From contig PTFA01000011.1 in the NCBI GenBank assembly GCA_003342895.1, positions 2,128,629 to 2,192,628 of the forward strand: a stretch of 64,000 nt of DNA. The letters are read 5' to 3'. Of this stretch, positions 26,401 to 39,000 are shown piece after piece (positions within the stretch are counted from its first letter, which is position 1; each line of letters starts with the position of its first letter). Under the pieces are notes generated by a model. It was not told the DNA's origin and ran no database searches. It was given only the letters and a program-made list of their open reading frames with translations. The stretch is from Casuarius casuarius (taxonomy: Eukaryota; Chordata; Aves; Casuariiformes; Casuariidae). The position numbers and the translations under genes were made by a program.

Positions 26401-29400
26401 GGTATCAACAGCTTTACTTTACAAGCTGAATCTTAAAATAAAAATACCTAATGATTTTCACCTGGGATCTGTTATGTAGTGGATGGTTTCCTGCACTGTA
26501 TTATGCCAGCTGTGTTAGAAAAAGATAAAAAACAATAACCACCAATATCTGTTTGTGTTTTGGTCTAATTTTTTAGAAGCTTTCTGATTTTGTGCTATTT
26601 TGTGAAAAATGCTGCACAAGTTACATATGGGTCAATCTATTTTTCTGAACTGTTTCAGTTTTGTGTGATTATTTTCAGCTCCTTTAGGAGGTGTTTTGTC
26701 ATGAACTTGAGTAAAAGGGTGTAGAGTTTACCATCTCTATACTTACGCTTCCTCACTCACTCTCTGCTTTCACTGAACATGCTCCTGTTCTTCTCAGCTT
26801 CTAGCACTGACAGAAAAAAACATAATTCCTGTTCCCAGAAAGTAATAAGCCTGCAATAGCCTAGGGCTACTCCTGGCTAGCAAAAGGAAAAATATTATTT
26901 AAAAGACTATACTATTATGCATACACAAGGAGGACAAATTAGGTTGCACATCTGTATGCTGATCTACCACCAGGTTCAGAGGTGCAAATGACTCATCGCC
27001 ACACTGTTCAGGGCTATTTCCTTTCAGATGAGACAGGTTGCATCCACACAGCGTAGCACTTCACCCCAGTCTCCTCTGGGCCCTCTATGGTAAGCTTCCG
27101 GCCCTAGTAATTATTATTTCTTTGTGTTTCTTCAATTCTGAACACTGTGAGGGCTGTGTTGCNGCCCATTGGAATGGCACTTCTCTTTTCCAAGCTGCCA
27201 CCAAGGGTATGCATCCCATTGCCTTGGCTCAAGAGTCAAGAGTGTGTAGTTTTTCTGAGGGCACAGGGCATCGTGGCAGCACGCTGGAGCTCTGTGCAGG
27301 CAGAGCAAGTCGCCCTGGCCGCATCTCGCAGCAGGTCTGCCAGAGCCTGTCCCCGGTTTGACCAGAGCACTGTCCCAGAGAAACAAAATAGTCTCAGTCC
27401 ACAGGAGATCTTGAGTATGAACTAACAGATATGAAGTTCAGACAATCAGGGAACAAAGAGCAAACCAGGGAATTTTGTTATCTGATAGTACAGATGCACT
27501 CCTAGACAGCCTGAAATCTTGCATCCTCTCAGTTCTGGGTATTTTCTTATAACCTTTTTTTTTTTTTTTTGTATTTATAAAACATATACACACTCTATAG
27601 CCTAGCTTGTTCAGAGTGATATTTCTTCCTCCCCTCCTTGTTAGCAGTTGGACATTCCTGAGAGCTTCATCTCCCTCCTTGCTCACTGCCAGAAAACTCT
27701 GCTGAACACTGTCCTCTGCTGAAATGTCATGCTTAGCCCCGTCATTCTTTTCCAAGCCTACCTTACTGATGTCTCAGTCAGTTACACTGGCTGAGCTTCA
27801 CTATCCAAAAAAGAATAGATTTGAGCACTGCAACACCATTGCCTAGTAGGGATAGACTATAAATCTCAAAGCCTACTTGGGAACTTTCATGTGCTGCCTC
27901 ATCCCAGCAGTGGCTCAGATGGTGGGCGAGGAAGCCTTAGTCATATTCTGCCCACTGCATGCTGCAGAGGCACCCTCCTTGGTCCCAAAAGCTCCCAAGA
28001 GGCATGCTGGGAAGGCATGAGTCACGAGGCCATCCTGTGCTCCAAGCCAGAAGCTGCACTGCAGTCAGAAGCTGGCAGCTGGCTAGTGAACGGCAACACT
28101 ACGCTGCAGCCACAGCTACAGCTGAGATGTCTTCACATGCTGAGGCATAGCTCCTCCGGGCTTCCTTCTCACTCCGGCCAGACAGGTAATAAGGACACTA
28201 CTGCTGCTGGATTACTGCTGAAGCTGTAGCTCACATATTCTTACAGCTGTGATGGCTCTAGTCAGCTAGTCAAGGGCAGGATAAGGTAGACAAGAGACTT
28301 CTTAAGANCTCTATCCTTCTTTTCCCATTGCTCATGTACTTGTCCAGGTAAAGGTTCAGGCAAATAACCAGACTTACTCCTACGTGTCTAGAACCAATGT
28401 CTCTGTGGTCTGTATACGAACGCAAAGGAAACATCCTCTCCCTCTATTTCAAGTCATGATGTAAGTTTTAATTGCCCCACAGGATACTACTTCTGTTTCA
28501 ACTCCTTTGCAATTCACAGGAGCTCTGAGTCCTCACAGGCACCCAAATCATCACACTTTAAAAATCTGTGTGACCATCTCATACTCTGCTCTGGTTTATT
28601 AGCTTCACATTGACAGACATTCCATTAAGATACTTATTCAGAATAAACAGTTTTTCCTTCTATTTCACAGCTTTGATTCCCATGCTTCGTCCTTTGTGTC
28701 TCAGTTTTGGTATTTTTTCTAAATACTTTTCTGCTTTATGGACATTTTTAAACATCTTTCACATTTGCTTACAAAAACACTTCAAATATGAGCAAAATCT
28801 CTCCTCTACCAGTAGTGACCTTCTTTACAATCATATCACCATTAGCTAATGCCTTACCTATAGTTACAGTTGAACATGACCAAAATTGTTACACAGAATT
28901 ACTAAGAGCTTCTTCCCCTGTTTTAAAGATTCAGCTCCTCTACAAACTTAGTATTTCAATAGTAAGAAATTGTTTCTTCAAATCCTCTTCCTCTTGTAGT
29001 ACTTAGTTAGTTTATATGTAGATAATCAATATGGAGTCTCATGTAATAACTTTTTCAACATCATTACTGATCAGACTCCACTAGAGTTACAAGGCAATGA
29101 TAAATGTTTTGTGACCCTGGCTGGGTCTCAGAAAACCTCTGTGATTTGTTTTGTGTGACTGGCAGGTTCCCAAGCTTTAAAGCAGTTCCTGTAGTACAAA
29201 GAAAGGTGATAGGGGTCCTCCTTCAGGATGCAGGAGAAAGAAGAGATCAACAGACAAGGAATCTATAGGTTAACCTTAAGGAAAAGAAGACTTTGAATTG
29301 CCNTGATATGCTACCACTACTTTAAATACAATGCACCTAAGCCTGTCTGCTCTGTTCAACTATTTTCTTTTAAAGCATGACATCAAATTGTGGCTATTTT

Positions 29401-30041
29401 TTAAAATAGATAGTTGTAAAACTATCTATTGGTTGATACTAATGATTGGAGGGTTTCTGAAAAGAGGAAACACAGACTTTGCGGAAAAACAGTCAGGCTA
29501 ATGAGCACAAAGGCCACATCCACACTCCCAGCTCAGCTCAAGGCTCTCATTTCCATTCAAATCCAGTGCCTATGTATTGGTTTGCACATGNGCTCAAGAC
29601 TTTGGGGAAACCACCTGGTTTATCAGGCAGAGAAACCTGATCACAATAATGACTTCAGGTTCTTTCCTAATACATAGTGTGGATGCACCTGGCTTGAAGA
29701 AGGAGATTGATGGGAGTGCAGCTAAAACATTATAAAACTGTTTATTGATTTAATTGCACAATCAGCATTATCTGAGTTGTCTCTGGTATCCCTCAGTANA
29801 GGAGGCAAGATATATTTCTTAAATAGAAAGTCAGTCTTATAAACTTACTTGTTTCTTCCAGGAGTTGTATTCTGCCACATGACCATTATGCTCAGAAATG
29901 CTCTCTTTAGAGTAATCCCACAGCATTATATTACAGCTGTTGTGGCCTAATTTATCCTTCCTAGATACTTTACACACATTACATTCCTTAATAGGTAAGT
30001 GTAGCTGAGTCAGTGGCCATAGATCTTGAAAAGTAAGGCTT
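20442..30041. other. Long non-coding stretch, no gene supported
   Basis: No transposon or gene is recognised in almost 10 kb. GC-richer patches lie near 22380-22760, 27030-27420 and 27880-28230. They contain open frames of 60 to 112 codons that overlap in several frames and have no known family. A minus-strand frame at 22859-23140 has a good acceptor-like site and is discussed under findings. An acceptor and donor pair around a 30-base stretch at 29965-29994 looks formally like an exon but is closed in one frame and unsupported. Isolated N bases recur about once per kilobase. Confidence 0.45.
27555..27570. repeat. T16 homopolymer
   Basis: An uninterrupted run of sixteen T. No polyadenylated retrocopy is visible on the complementary side, so it is taken as a simple repeat. 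Confidence 0.85.
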
Positions 30042-30139
30042 GTAGTTTATACTGAAAATTATTATGATACAGAGTAAATAGGGGAATGGCGTGGTTTATA
30101 CTGAAAATTATTATGATACAGAGTAAATAGGGGAATGGC
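30042..30139. repeat. Recent tandem duplication of a 49-bp unit
   Basis: Copy one (30042-30090) and copy two (30091-30139) differ at a single base, a at 30044 against g at 30093. There is no indel. The near identity implies a very recent event, or an assembly artefact from a short overlap. The unit is AT-rich and matches no element I know. Confidence 0.9.
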
Positions 30140-30306
30140 TACATGAATGGATACATGAGCTATCACGAAGCAAGCTAGGCTGTAATTTTACAGCATGTCA
30201 GCTACCCTGCTATAAGCAGTCTCTGTGTGTGCTCTTTCTCTGTAGTGTATAAGAGTTTGCCTACCCTAATTTCATTGAACTATCATGCATTTACCATGGG
30301 ATAAAA

Positions 30307-30322
30307 ACACACACACACACAC
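30307..30322. repeat. (AC)8 microsatellite
   Basis: Eight perfect AC dinucleotides following a short A run. Short enough to be only mildly polymorphic. Confidence 0.85.
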
Positions 30323-32465
30323 TACTGTCGAGTATCTATGTGCTATAATCTACAGTCCAGTTTAACTCAGCATTAATTTTTTCCTACAGCAATGCTCAAA
30401 ATATTTTTCTTGTCTGGAACAATGCCAAGACAGTTGGAGAATACTTTTCAATAACATGAAAAGCTTCTGGAAAGCCAACAATGCAGTTAGGCAATTAGTT
30501 TTTGCACAGGGTCATTTTTAACAGGCTCACTGGAATATCCCCCAATATCTGCAAGCAGTTCTACATTTTTTCCTTCAGAAAAGTGCTGTCATCACACACA
30601 AAGCAGCTGTCATCCCTTCCTTGTTACTATGTGTAATATAAAATTCACTTTTTATAGAATGAAAAGTCTCAGTAAAATCAATGTGCAAACATTACCTTAG
30701 AAGACTTTCCATAATATTAAATATCTCTGCAAGATGAAAAGTAGTATAGTGCTCTGTAGAAACATATCTTTACTATTGCCTATTTAAAAATACTATATAG
30801 TAAGAATCCTTACTAATGAAAAAAGTGATTCATTCACAGAGTCATTCAATAAGGAGAAGAATCTCAAAAGCAATGATGCTGAAGGAGACTGCAGGGCTTA
30901 GTGACAGCATGCAAACAACATGGCAGAAAAGATAACAGGTGCAATGTTGTTGTGCTGTTTAGATGGAGATATTAAGAAGAATTCCATTTTCTGCAACTGT
31001 TGTATATTTAATATAGCTGGTCACATATACCTCTGGAAAAAAAAAGCAGCACGATGATTCCTCAGGTGCCTCATGGGTATATACCAGTTTCAAATAGATT
31101 TTTACTAAGAACAGTTTTTCAGTTATAGGTATCAGGACTTTCTGAGCTGGGGAAGCTAGCAATAAAAGCATCCCTAGATACGTGCCATAATCTAAAGAGT
31201 AGTCAGGAGGTTGACTTTGTTCTTCCATGAAAATCATCATACAGAAAACAANAGATTCCCATTTTTTTCTTGAGAGATGGAAATACCTGCCCTTCTTGAA
31301 CAGAAATGTTCCTCTCTGAAATGGCATTACTAGAAGATATTGGTAAGTGAATGAGAAAATGTTCAAATTTCAGCAAAGGGTGTATAAAGCAAGAATAAAC
31401 ACATTAAATTTGTATAGATAATGTATCAGTGACTACAGGAATGTAAGTTCTTGCTATGTTCTTTCAGACAAAACACCATGATAATAATAGAAAAGAGACA
31501 CAGGAAACTTGAGCATGGTTACCTTCAGATAGCAGGACACAGATACACAGATTAAACACATTAGCTATCAGGATCCCTTTTCAGTGACAGTAAAAGCAAG
31601 GGCTCTTTTTCTTAATATAATTTCACATTGGGAAGGAAATCATGAATTCAAGCATTTAATTAATAACCTCTTCTTNGTCACTGCTACCATGTTAGCAATG
31701 ATGAAATACTTGAAATATTCTTCCATTAGTTAAGAGATACTACACCAACAAACAGGTTCTCTCCTATTATACCTACACTGTTACCTAACTTCTACAGTAC
31801 TTCCAAGAAAGTCTCCATCAACAATGTCTAGGATAAAGAGAATGGGAAGACATTTGGTGGGTTTCTGTAAAGCAAAGGTACATGATTATTTCTACCAGTC
31901 TGAGAAAATGATTGGCAGCACATTCACCGTGCATTATGGAGTGAAGTGCTGAGACCCCAAGTGTCTGAGGACATACCTGGCAGTACCCAAGNACCTGGCA
32001 TTTCTGAAGTTAGCACAGCCTGGAGATAAACTTAGCATTTTGTAAGTAACTTGTCTGGTTTACCTGGAAGGCTGCTACATGATCTATCATATGCTGTAGA
32101 TACAACACAAGCTTTCTCATTGATGGTAGTGTAGAATACAACAAAAACAGAAAATAATGTCCCAGTAAACTCCTTCCAGATAAACTAATAAGTTTCAGAA
32201 CACAACTGTATGGATGCATTTCATGTGAGATCAGGTCAGCAAATGTTATAGACGCCAGCACTGGCTGGCTTTTCANGCCTGAGAGACTGTTCGAGACAGA
32301 AACTTTACAAATGCTGTTTCAGAGTTGGTAATAAAAACACTTCTTTGCTCGCTGAATACTGCTTGCATAGTATACTATTAAATATTTGTTTTTATAACAG
32401 CATCTACAGGCCTAGCTTCAAGTTACAATGCACAAGGCATTACGCAGAACAGCAGAATGCTCACA
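30323..32465. other. Non-coding DNA, no gene seen
   Basis: AT-rich sequence. A 135-codon minus-strand open frame at 30959-31366 crosses an N and shows no known domain; hydrophobic and aromatic residues dominate, as expected from AT-rich chance frames. N bases lie at 31252, 31677, 31992 and 32276. Confidence 0.45.
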
Positions 32466-32590
32466 TATTTTATAGGCTACATGGATAAGACAAACAGGGA
32501 TGCAACAGTCATATGAAGAGATGGAGTGACCTGCCTATGGTTATACAACCAGCCAGCGTTACCATTATGTCATACCCAGGAGGAAGGTGC
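32466..32590 (-). mobile_element. MIR/CORE-SINE-like relic, inverted (weak)
   Basis: Read on the plus strand, the phrase agagatggagtgacctgcct, then ggttatacaaccagc, and then catacccagg follows the order and spacing of the reverse complement of a MIR core ('gaggttaagtgacttgccc ... ggtcacacagc ... acccagg'). Identity is low and the assignment rests on memory of the consensus. MIR-type elements are very old in amniotes, so heavy divergence is expected. Confidence 0.35.
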
Positions 32591-33140
32591 ATTACCAGAT
32601 AAATTTCAGTTACGGTTGAAAAGGTATTGGTTGTTTTCTTGATAATATAGGGGGAGTGTGAGTCCCAAAATTACCCAACTGATTTCAGAATGCAATTCCA
32701 CTGAAAATCAGTGACATTTGTGTTCCTAAATCACTTAAGAATGTCTAAAGCACAAGTACAATAAAGCAAATTCTTCCTAGGCAGTCCTAGCATTTTAGAT
32801 GTACTATTTGTCATTACAGCAGGACCAAATCCAGAAAGCCAGACTCAGCCAAATCCCTTTTGCTGAAACATGATGTTACCATGCCGGCAGGAAAATGAAA
32901 CAGACTGCATCTGAGAAGCAAATACACCAAGAAATGTTCATAAATTATCTTTAGGTCTCTNATTCTTCACACATTCTATATGGCAAAAAATTTTGAACAA
33001 ATACATTGCATAAAATCCTTCTGCTCATTGACAATGCTTAAACAGCAAGAAAGACATTATTCTTTGATAAAATAAATGAAAAAAGTGAACAAATTTAATA
33101 ATAGTCACAATGTCATACTTTTAATTAGTATCTATCAAAG

Positions 33141-33255
33141 CAGTATCATTATCCTCCCCTTTTTTTTCCTTTCAGATAAGGAAACTGAGAGAGAGATGAT
33201 ATGATTTCTGTGAAGCCAGAAACTGAAAAACAATCTCAGATCCATGCCCAGGATC
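33141..33255 (-). mobile_element. MIR/CORE-SINE-like relic, inverted
   Basis: The plus strand shows cattatcctcccc, then cagataaggaaactgagaga and, after a gap, atgcccagg. The first two parts match the reverse complement of the MIR 3' core ('tattatccccattttacaga', 'gaggaaactgagg'). The middle is heavily diverged. Function is not expected. Confidence 0.45.
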
Positions 33256-34969
33256 TATCCACGGAGACAGAGCTGCATTGTTCCTTTCTGAAAAAGCTAG
33301 AAATATCGAAGGAAAAAAAATCAAAGTAACACACTATCTTGGATAATTCTGTGAAGTGCAGAAGATACTGAATAAAGATTATCTGTTTTTTTCCTGTGCC
33401 CAAACTTTAAAGATTGTATTATTTATTAAAATGATGAGCATTTTACTAAAAACTTCTGAAGTATTTACACATTCATCTTTTTTCCCCTGAAAGATTTTTA
33501 ACAAAAGATATTGGCAAGATAGAGGATACAGAGAAAAGTGTATGAGTCATACTCCCATGACAGAAAAAAATACTTTAAGTTACTTTCCCTCTCATGTCTG
33601 CAACTGGCTCAGATACAGCCATGAATCAACTTACTTCCCACTAGCTAAAGACAAAGAAGAACCATGAGACCATTCAGTCTTCTGTCATAAGTAATAAGGG
33701 TTTTAAATAATAAGTTATCATATAAAGCAGTTTTGACATTTTACACTATACGTTTTACAATTTACACTGCAAGCCATAGGACATCATCAGGGAGCCTGAA
33801 AGCTATGCAGGATTCTCCGTGCAGAGACAGCTCCACCATCACTGTAGAGCTGAAGGAAAAGCTCTGTGCCAGCTCCTCAGGTAGAGGTCTACCCAAAAGG
33901 AGACCCGCCTTAGAGGAAATAGCAGCATCCTTGCTCCGTATCAGCTAAGAGGCCCAGGGAAAGTGAATACGAGCAAAAAGACAGTCATTGAAGGCTGCTC
34001 TGAGATTTAGAAAGTGGGGGAGATTTGGCAAGCAGGCAGTAACTTCAAACTACACTATATTGCCTGGCTTCACTCTCCCACACTAAGGTAGTGACAGAGG
34101 AGAGGAGACTGACCTGGCACATTCAAACACTGGACGAGTACCTGAGCAACTGTCTACACCTCACGGGACATCCTGCAACACGTACCAAGGAAAAACAGCA
34201 CAGCTGTCCATGCAGAGACAGAAGCTAGTAACTGCAGAAGACTGTGAGCCAGTGGGAAAATCAGTGGTTATATACAGCTTCATTTCTGAGAAGGTATATT
34301 AAATAGTCTTACAATCCAAACCTTGCTTTCTTCAAACTGAAAGCAAAGATATTAATGGGGACAGGTTAAGGCATATATCAGGTCAGATTTGAAATAACAC
34401 TTCTTTAAAAAGTTGTGATATTNGGACTCTGTGTAAGATGTAAGAAAAAATAAAATCCAACTCTTGGCAAAGGCCTTAAAAGCAGAGCTTTATTTCACTT
34501 TGAGCCCCCATTCAGCCACACCATCAGCAAAGGGTATATTCACTCTGGTCTTTTATATGCTTTTAGAATAAAAGGTACATGCAAGATAGAGGCATTGAAT
34601 TAGTATCAGCCAGCCAGTACCAGTTTCCTACTCTCTGACTGCATTTCTTGCTCTGTTTATGTTTACAGTAGGGAAATAGCTTTGGCAGCCATTTTATACC
34701 ACTTTATAATGAGCCTCTGTGTAGGAATAAAAATAAACAAAGCAGCACAGTCACTTAATCTCTCTCGTGTGCAAAAAAAGGAGAAGCAAAGTATGTTTTC
34801 AAATGCCTGTTTTGGGAACTTTTCTACATTTCTGCTATGTACAAGGAGGTAATGGCCTTCCCTGTTGTAANAGATTTACAATTTTCAATGCAATTATCCT
34901 CGTAATACTTGTTAGAGACGGAAAATGCAGGAATACTATTGCCCTCTATGTGGAGAGTTGCCTTTAATC

Positions 34970-35050
34970 CAAATTTACCAGTGGCGGCCTGAGGCCCAGC
35001 GAGGTTCGATAATGTGCTCCAAATCACACAGGAAATCTGTAAAATAGTCA
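34970..35050 (-). mobile_element. MIR/CORE-SINE-like relic, inverted
   Basis: Plus-strand reading gives aaatttaccagtggcggcct, gaggcccagcgaggtt and ccaaatcacacaggaaatct. These follow the reverse complement of the MIR core ('gaaactgaggcacagagagg', 'ccaaggtcacacag') in order and spacing. It is the best preserved of three such relics within 2.6 kb, all in the same orientation. Confidence 0.5.
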
Positions 35051-36011
35051 CTTTAGCAACAGTGATTTGCAACAGTTCTTCAAAATTTCCTGCAATTTTA
35101 TTTGAAAGTCGGTGACATATGATATTAAGCTAGCCACACATTACTAAGAAAGTATTTTTAGGATGCAAAGCTTACAGATTCTGTTACAACTTGAAATAAA
35201 GCCCACTGAAGTATGTGGAAGAGAGGGTTTACTACAATGAATTTGGAAGAAATTCTTAGAAATGACAAAAGAATTTCTGAGAGAACAATCTTTGTTAAAT
35301 TCTGAATCCTAACCTTGCCTAAAAATCTGCCTCAACTTAGAAATACCATTTTTTTCCTCTCAGGATACCACGACTATACATGCAGCTGAAAGATGAGAAT
35401 TTCAAATCACTAAGATAACGTGGCGCTCATGGTTGAGCTGGGAGTTGAAATTCCTCCAGTCATTGCCTTGCTCAGCCTGTTTCTAAGTCTTCTGAAAGTC
35501 CCAACTGTTAGCAGTTTTCCCAACTGTTACTCACCAGCTGGAATGCAGCCAAATACGCTTATGGAAACAATACACATTAACTTATTTCTGACTTCCAAAG
35601 AGCAATCATGTCCCAGTCACAGTACAAGTCCCAAGGCTGTCCAGTCACACATGATCNCACATCTGCCAGCAAAGTGAATGCACTCTCACTGCGAGGAGGG
35701 TAAAGAAACCCAAACAAGAGTTAGGGTTATATTAAGCCTAGAAATATTCCCAGGTTTAATGACAGTTTGTTTCAGTAATTTATTTTAAAGGTTAGTTTTT
35801 TTGGTCATTACTTCCATTTGAAATACCTGCTACAGGCCATTATTCCTATTTCAATAGTCCTTCTTCTGTATTCTGCAAATTAATTTAAAGCTTTATCCTT
35901 TCCTCTGCTGCTCAGGAAGGCTGTTCTATTCTAGCCCTACCCTAATAGAATAAATTTGAGGGAGTCTGATGTGACTATCTCTGCATATTAGTTTTGCTAC
36001 AAAGAGGAACA
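35051..36011. other. Non-coding DNA, no gene seen
   Basis: No recognisable element. An 85-codon plus-strand frame (35420-35677) crosses an N and has no family resemblance. Confidence 0.5.
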
Positions 36012-36049
36012 AGGGAGATAAAATACACGTAGGGAGATAAAATATACGT
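36012..36049. repeat. Tandem duplication, 19-bp unit
   Basis: The unit agggagataaaatacacgt (36012-36030) is repeated at 36031-36049 with one c-to-t change. Simple slippage duplication. Confidence 0.9.
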
Positions 36050-39000
36050 GTCAATAATAGATGAGAAATTTAATGATACGTATAACGTCTTTGGAAATCT
36101 AAGCTGGGTTTGGGTATTGTGCTGTTTTAACTGCCATGGACTGAAGCCAAGTGAAGTTACGTTCCTCTTCAAAGCTATTTTGGAAAAACATTTCAGTAAA
36201 ATAAGATGCTGGTTATCTCACACCAGACTTGATCTCCTTCTCCTAAGGAACTGGTAGGTCAAGTTTTCAACAACTCTCATCTTTGTGTTAGCTTTACCTA
36301 GGCATGTGAATACCCCAACATACCTATGTTATCCCCCTTTAAGCAGGCACAGAACTTACGGGGCATCAAAATTGTTTAATTATTGGATATTGTGGATTTC
36401 TTTACCAGCCAGTTAGTACCACTTCAGCATTACGAACAACGTATTTTATATCTTTTGCATTTTCAATACAAGATACATGAAATGAGAGAGAAACAAGAGA
36501 CGAACTGATGTTATTCATCCAAAGTTATTTTACAATGTATTGTCTGGATCCTCTGGGTTTTGTCCTTCCTGCAATGTATAGGACTTCCTAGTGGCAGCTC
36601 TTCTGAACAGAGAGACAGGTAAGGCAGTGNCCCTGGCAACAAAGCTCCAGCTTGATGCATGAGATATAATTAAAAGGCCTAGGACATCTCCCTTGCAACC
36701 CAGCTCTCCTCTCATTATAACACTTCACATCATAGATCACATGGGTGACCAGGCACCTGTGCTCTGTTTACTTTTAGCTTTCCCTGGTCATGCTGAAGAG
36801 CAGCAAGTAGAAATTGTGTTCCCCTAATTAGGGAGTTCACACACCTTTCAAATAGCATCCACACTGCTGAGGCAGAGCCTGTTCCTACAGAACTGCCTCT
36901 ACAGAGGCAAGGGGAAAAAACATCTAAAGTTAGAGAACAAACCATAATAAATTTTCCCTTAAGTGGCCTGGCTTTGCATGAACGCTCTCTCTGAAATATT
37001 TTTCTTGATTCTGGGGGCCGAAAAGTACATGTCTTTTTCCATCTGCCTAGCCTACTTCTCTCCTCTGCATGAATAAGCATAGGCTGTGCAAGTTCAGCAC
37101 AGCTGCAGCGAGTACAGCTTGGTCGGCAACACATCCCTTTCAATTTCATACTTAAGGAATTTGGCTGGAGTCTGACACCAAGATTACAATCCACACTGCA
37201 AGGACGGCAGAATCTGACACCCATGGTTTTTATGCTTTACAGAACAGCTACTACTGTTTATTAACTGCACAGACTTCTACATTCATTAAAAATACCAGAA
37301 CATTAGCCTATTCCATGATATATATATTTAAAAAGACTAATTATTAAAGGCAAAATTCTTGCCTCCTCTCAGCTGCCATTTTTCCTACATAAAACAGACC
37401 AAAATAAAAAAGAACATTAAAAACTTCAATTTTGGGCATGGGAATTTTCCAACACAATCAGTCATAGACCATCCACCATGTAAACCATGGAGGGGAGCAG
37501 GGGAAGGACATTAATACTGCAACTATGCAACAAAAGCTCTGGGAAGTTTTGCCACAAAAGCCGCAAACTAATTTAGACAAGCTTCTCCGGGCACCTTGAG
37601 AAATGCCACCAACTATTCAAACTCACAACATCAGCAGAATGCAGACACTACTTAGAATCCAGTCCTTCCATGAGCTCGACACTTTATTGCTTGAGGACAC
37701 AACTCAAATTCTGATCTTGAGAGAGAAGATGAGATTTTCTTTTTGATATTTTGGCATTATTGCTTAGCTGTGACTTTTCACAGCTATATGCTGTTATTTC
37801 CTGGCAAAGCTGCATCATGTCTATGTATAAAATGGGGATTTGTAAATATTTATACCTATAACTATGATTCCAGAAATACTGGTATGTCAGCTATGTGAAT
37901 GCCTGTGAAAGAACATTAGGAGAACACAAATCTGGGTTAAAGCAAGTTCAAAGATTGAAACAAACATTAGAAATGTACTCTTAGAACATTTGATTGCATT
38001 CTGCATACTTTAAACATACAGCTAAATCTTTCAAATATAACTCAAATAAATTCAAAATTAATCTGGACATTTCTTGCTATGGTTTACATTTGAAAAAAAT
38101 TTCAAAAAGTTGGGAAATATCTCCTTATTTGCACAATTTCTCNTGATTTATGACAACCCAACAATTTGTGCTGACATTGATGAACTGTCTTTGCTGGGGT
38201 CTATGTTCAAATTAACTCAGATTCTTGACTACCTGAGTAGCAGAAGTAGCTGAAGTTTTTGAAATTACTCCTACGTGTCACTTATAGGTAAAAAGAATCA
38301 GATCCAAAATTCATAAAATTCACATGAATATATTTATTTTTAGAGTCTGCTTTCAGTTTTTTAGCTTTTTTTCAGAACTGCAAGCACTCAGGAATGAACA
38401 TCAATTTTGCTGGAATGCTACCTGTCTTTCATAGTCTGCATTTTGCATTGTGATGAGATTATTTTTGTTTAAATGAGTTACAACTACTTCTGCAATACCC
38501 TAACCAACTTAAAGCATTTTTTAAAGGCTCATATAAAAGCATCTCATGAAACAAATACAAACATCATTTGGAAAGAACCAACAAAAAGACTTCCATAAAG
38601 ATCCCCAGATTCTCTGACTTGGCTCCCCGGGTACTACTTGTAATTTTTTTCTATCCCCCTGTACATAAAATTAATGTATTATACATACATGCTCTAATCA
38701 CTCCTGTTAATTTTAAATGGTTTTCTTGCTAAAATGTTTGAGGGCTTCGCATTGTCATTTAACACAGTATTTTACATTTTAAAATAGAGACAGGAAAGTA
38801 AACAAGCTGCATCACTGTATGTAGGCACTTGAAATACTGTTGATGTGTATATTTGTTTGGGAAGGTTACATTGTTAGGCTCAAGAAATGCCAGACCCCAG
38901 AGCAGTATTTAGCTGCAGAACTCTACAGACAAGACACTACACTGAGTTAATGCTATTTTTGCTGAATTCAAAAACTAAAATATGCTGGATTAAGCAAAAA

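Noticed and set aside
27030..28230. GC-richer patches as first exons or a CpG island
   Set aside because: CpG density is low compared with a real island, no consistent frame crosses the region, and the caggtaata donor-like site at about 28186 is not paired with a convincing exon.
29965..29994. Thirty-base exon-like stretch with a TAG-gtaagt donor
   Set aside because: One frame contains a stop and nothing else supports transcription. It mainly shows that acceptor-donor pairs arise by chance in AT-rich DNA.
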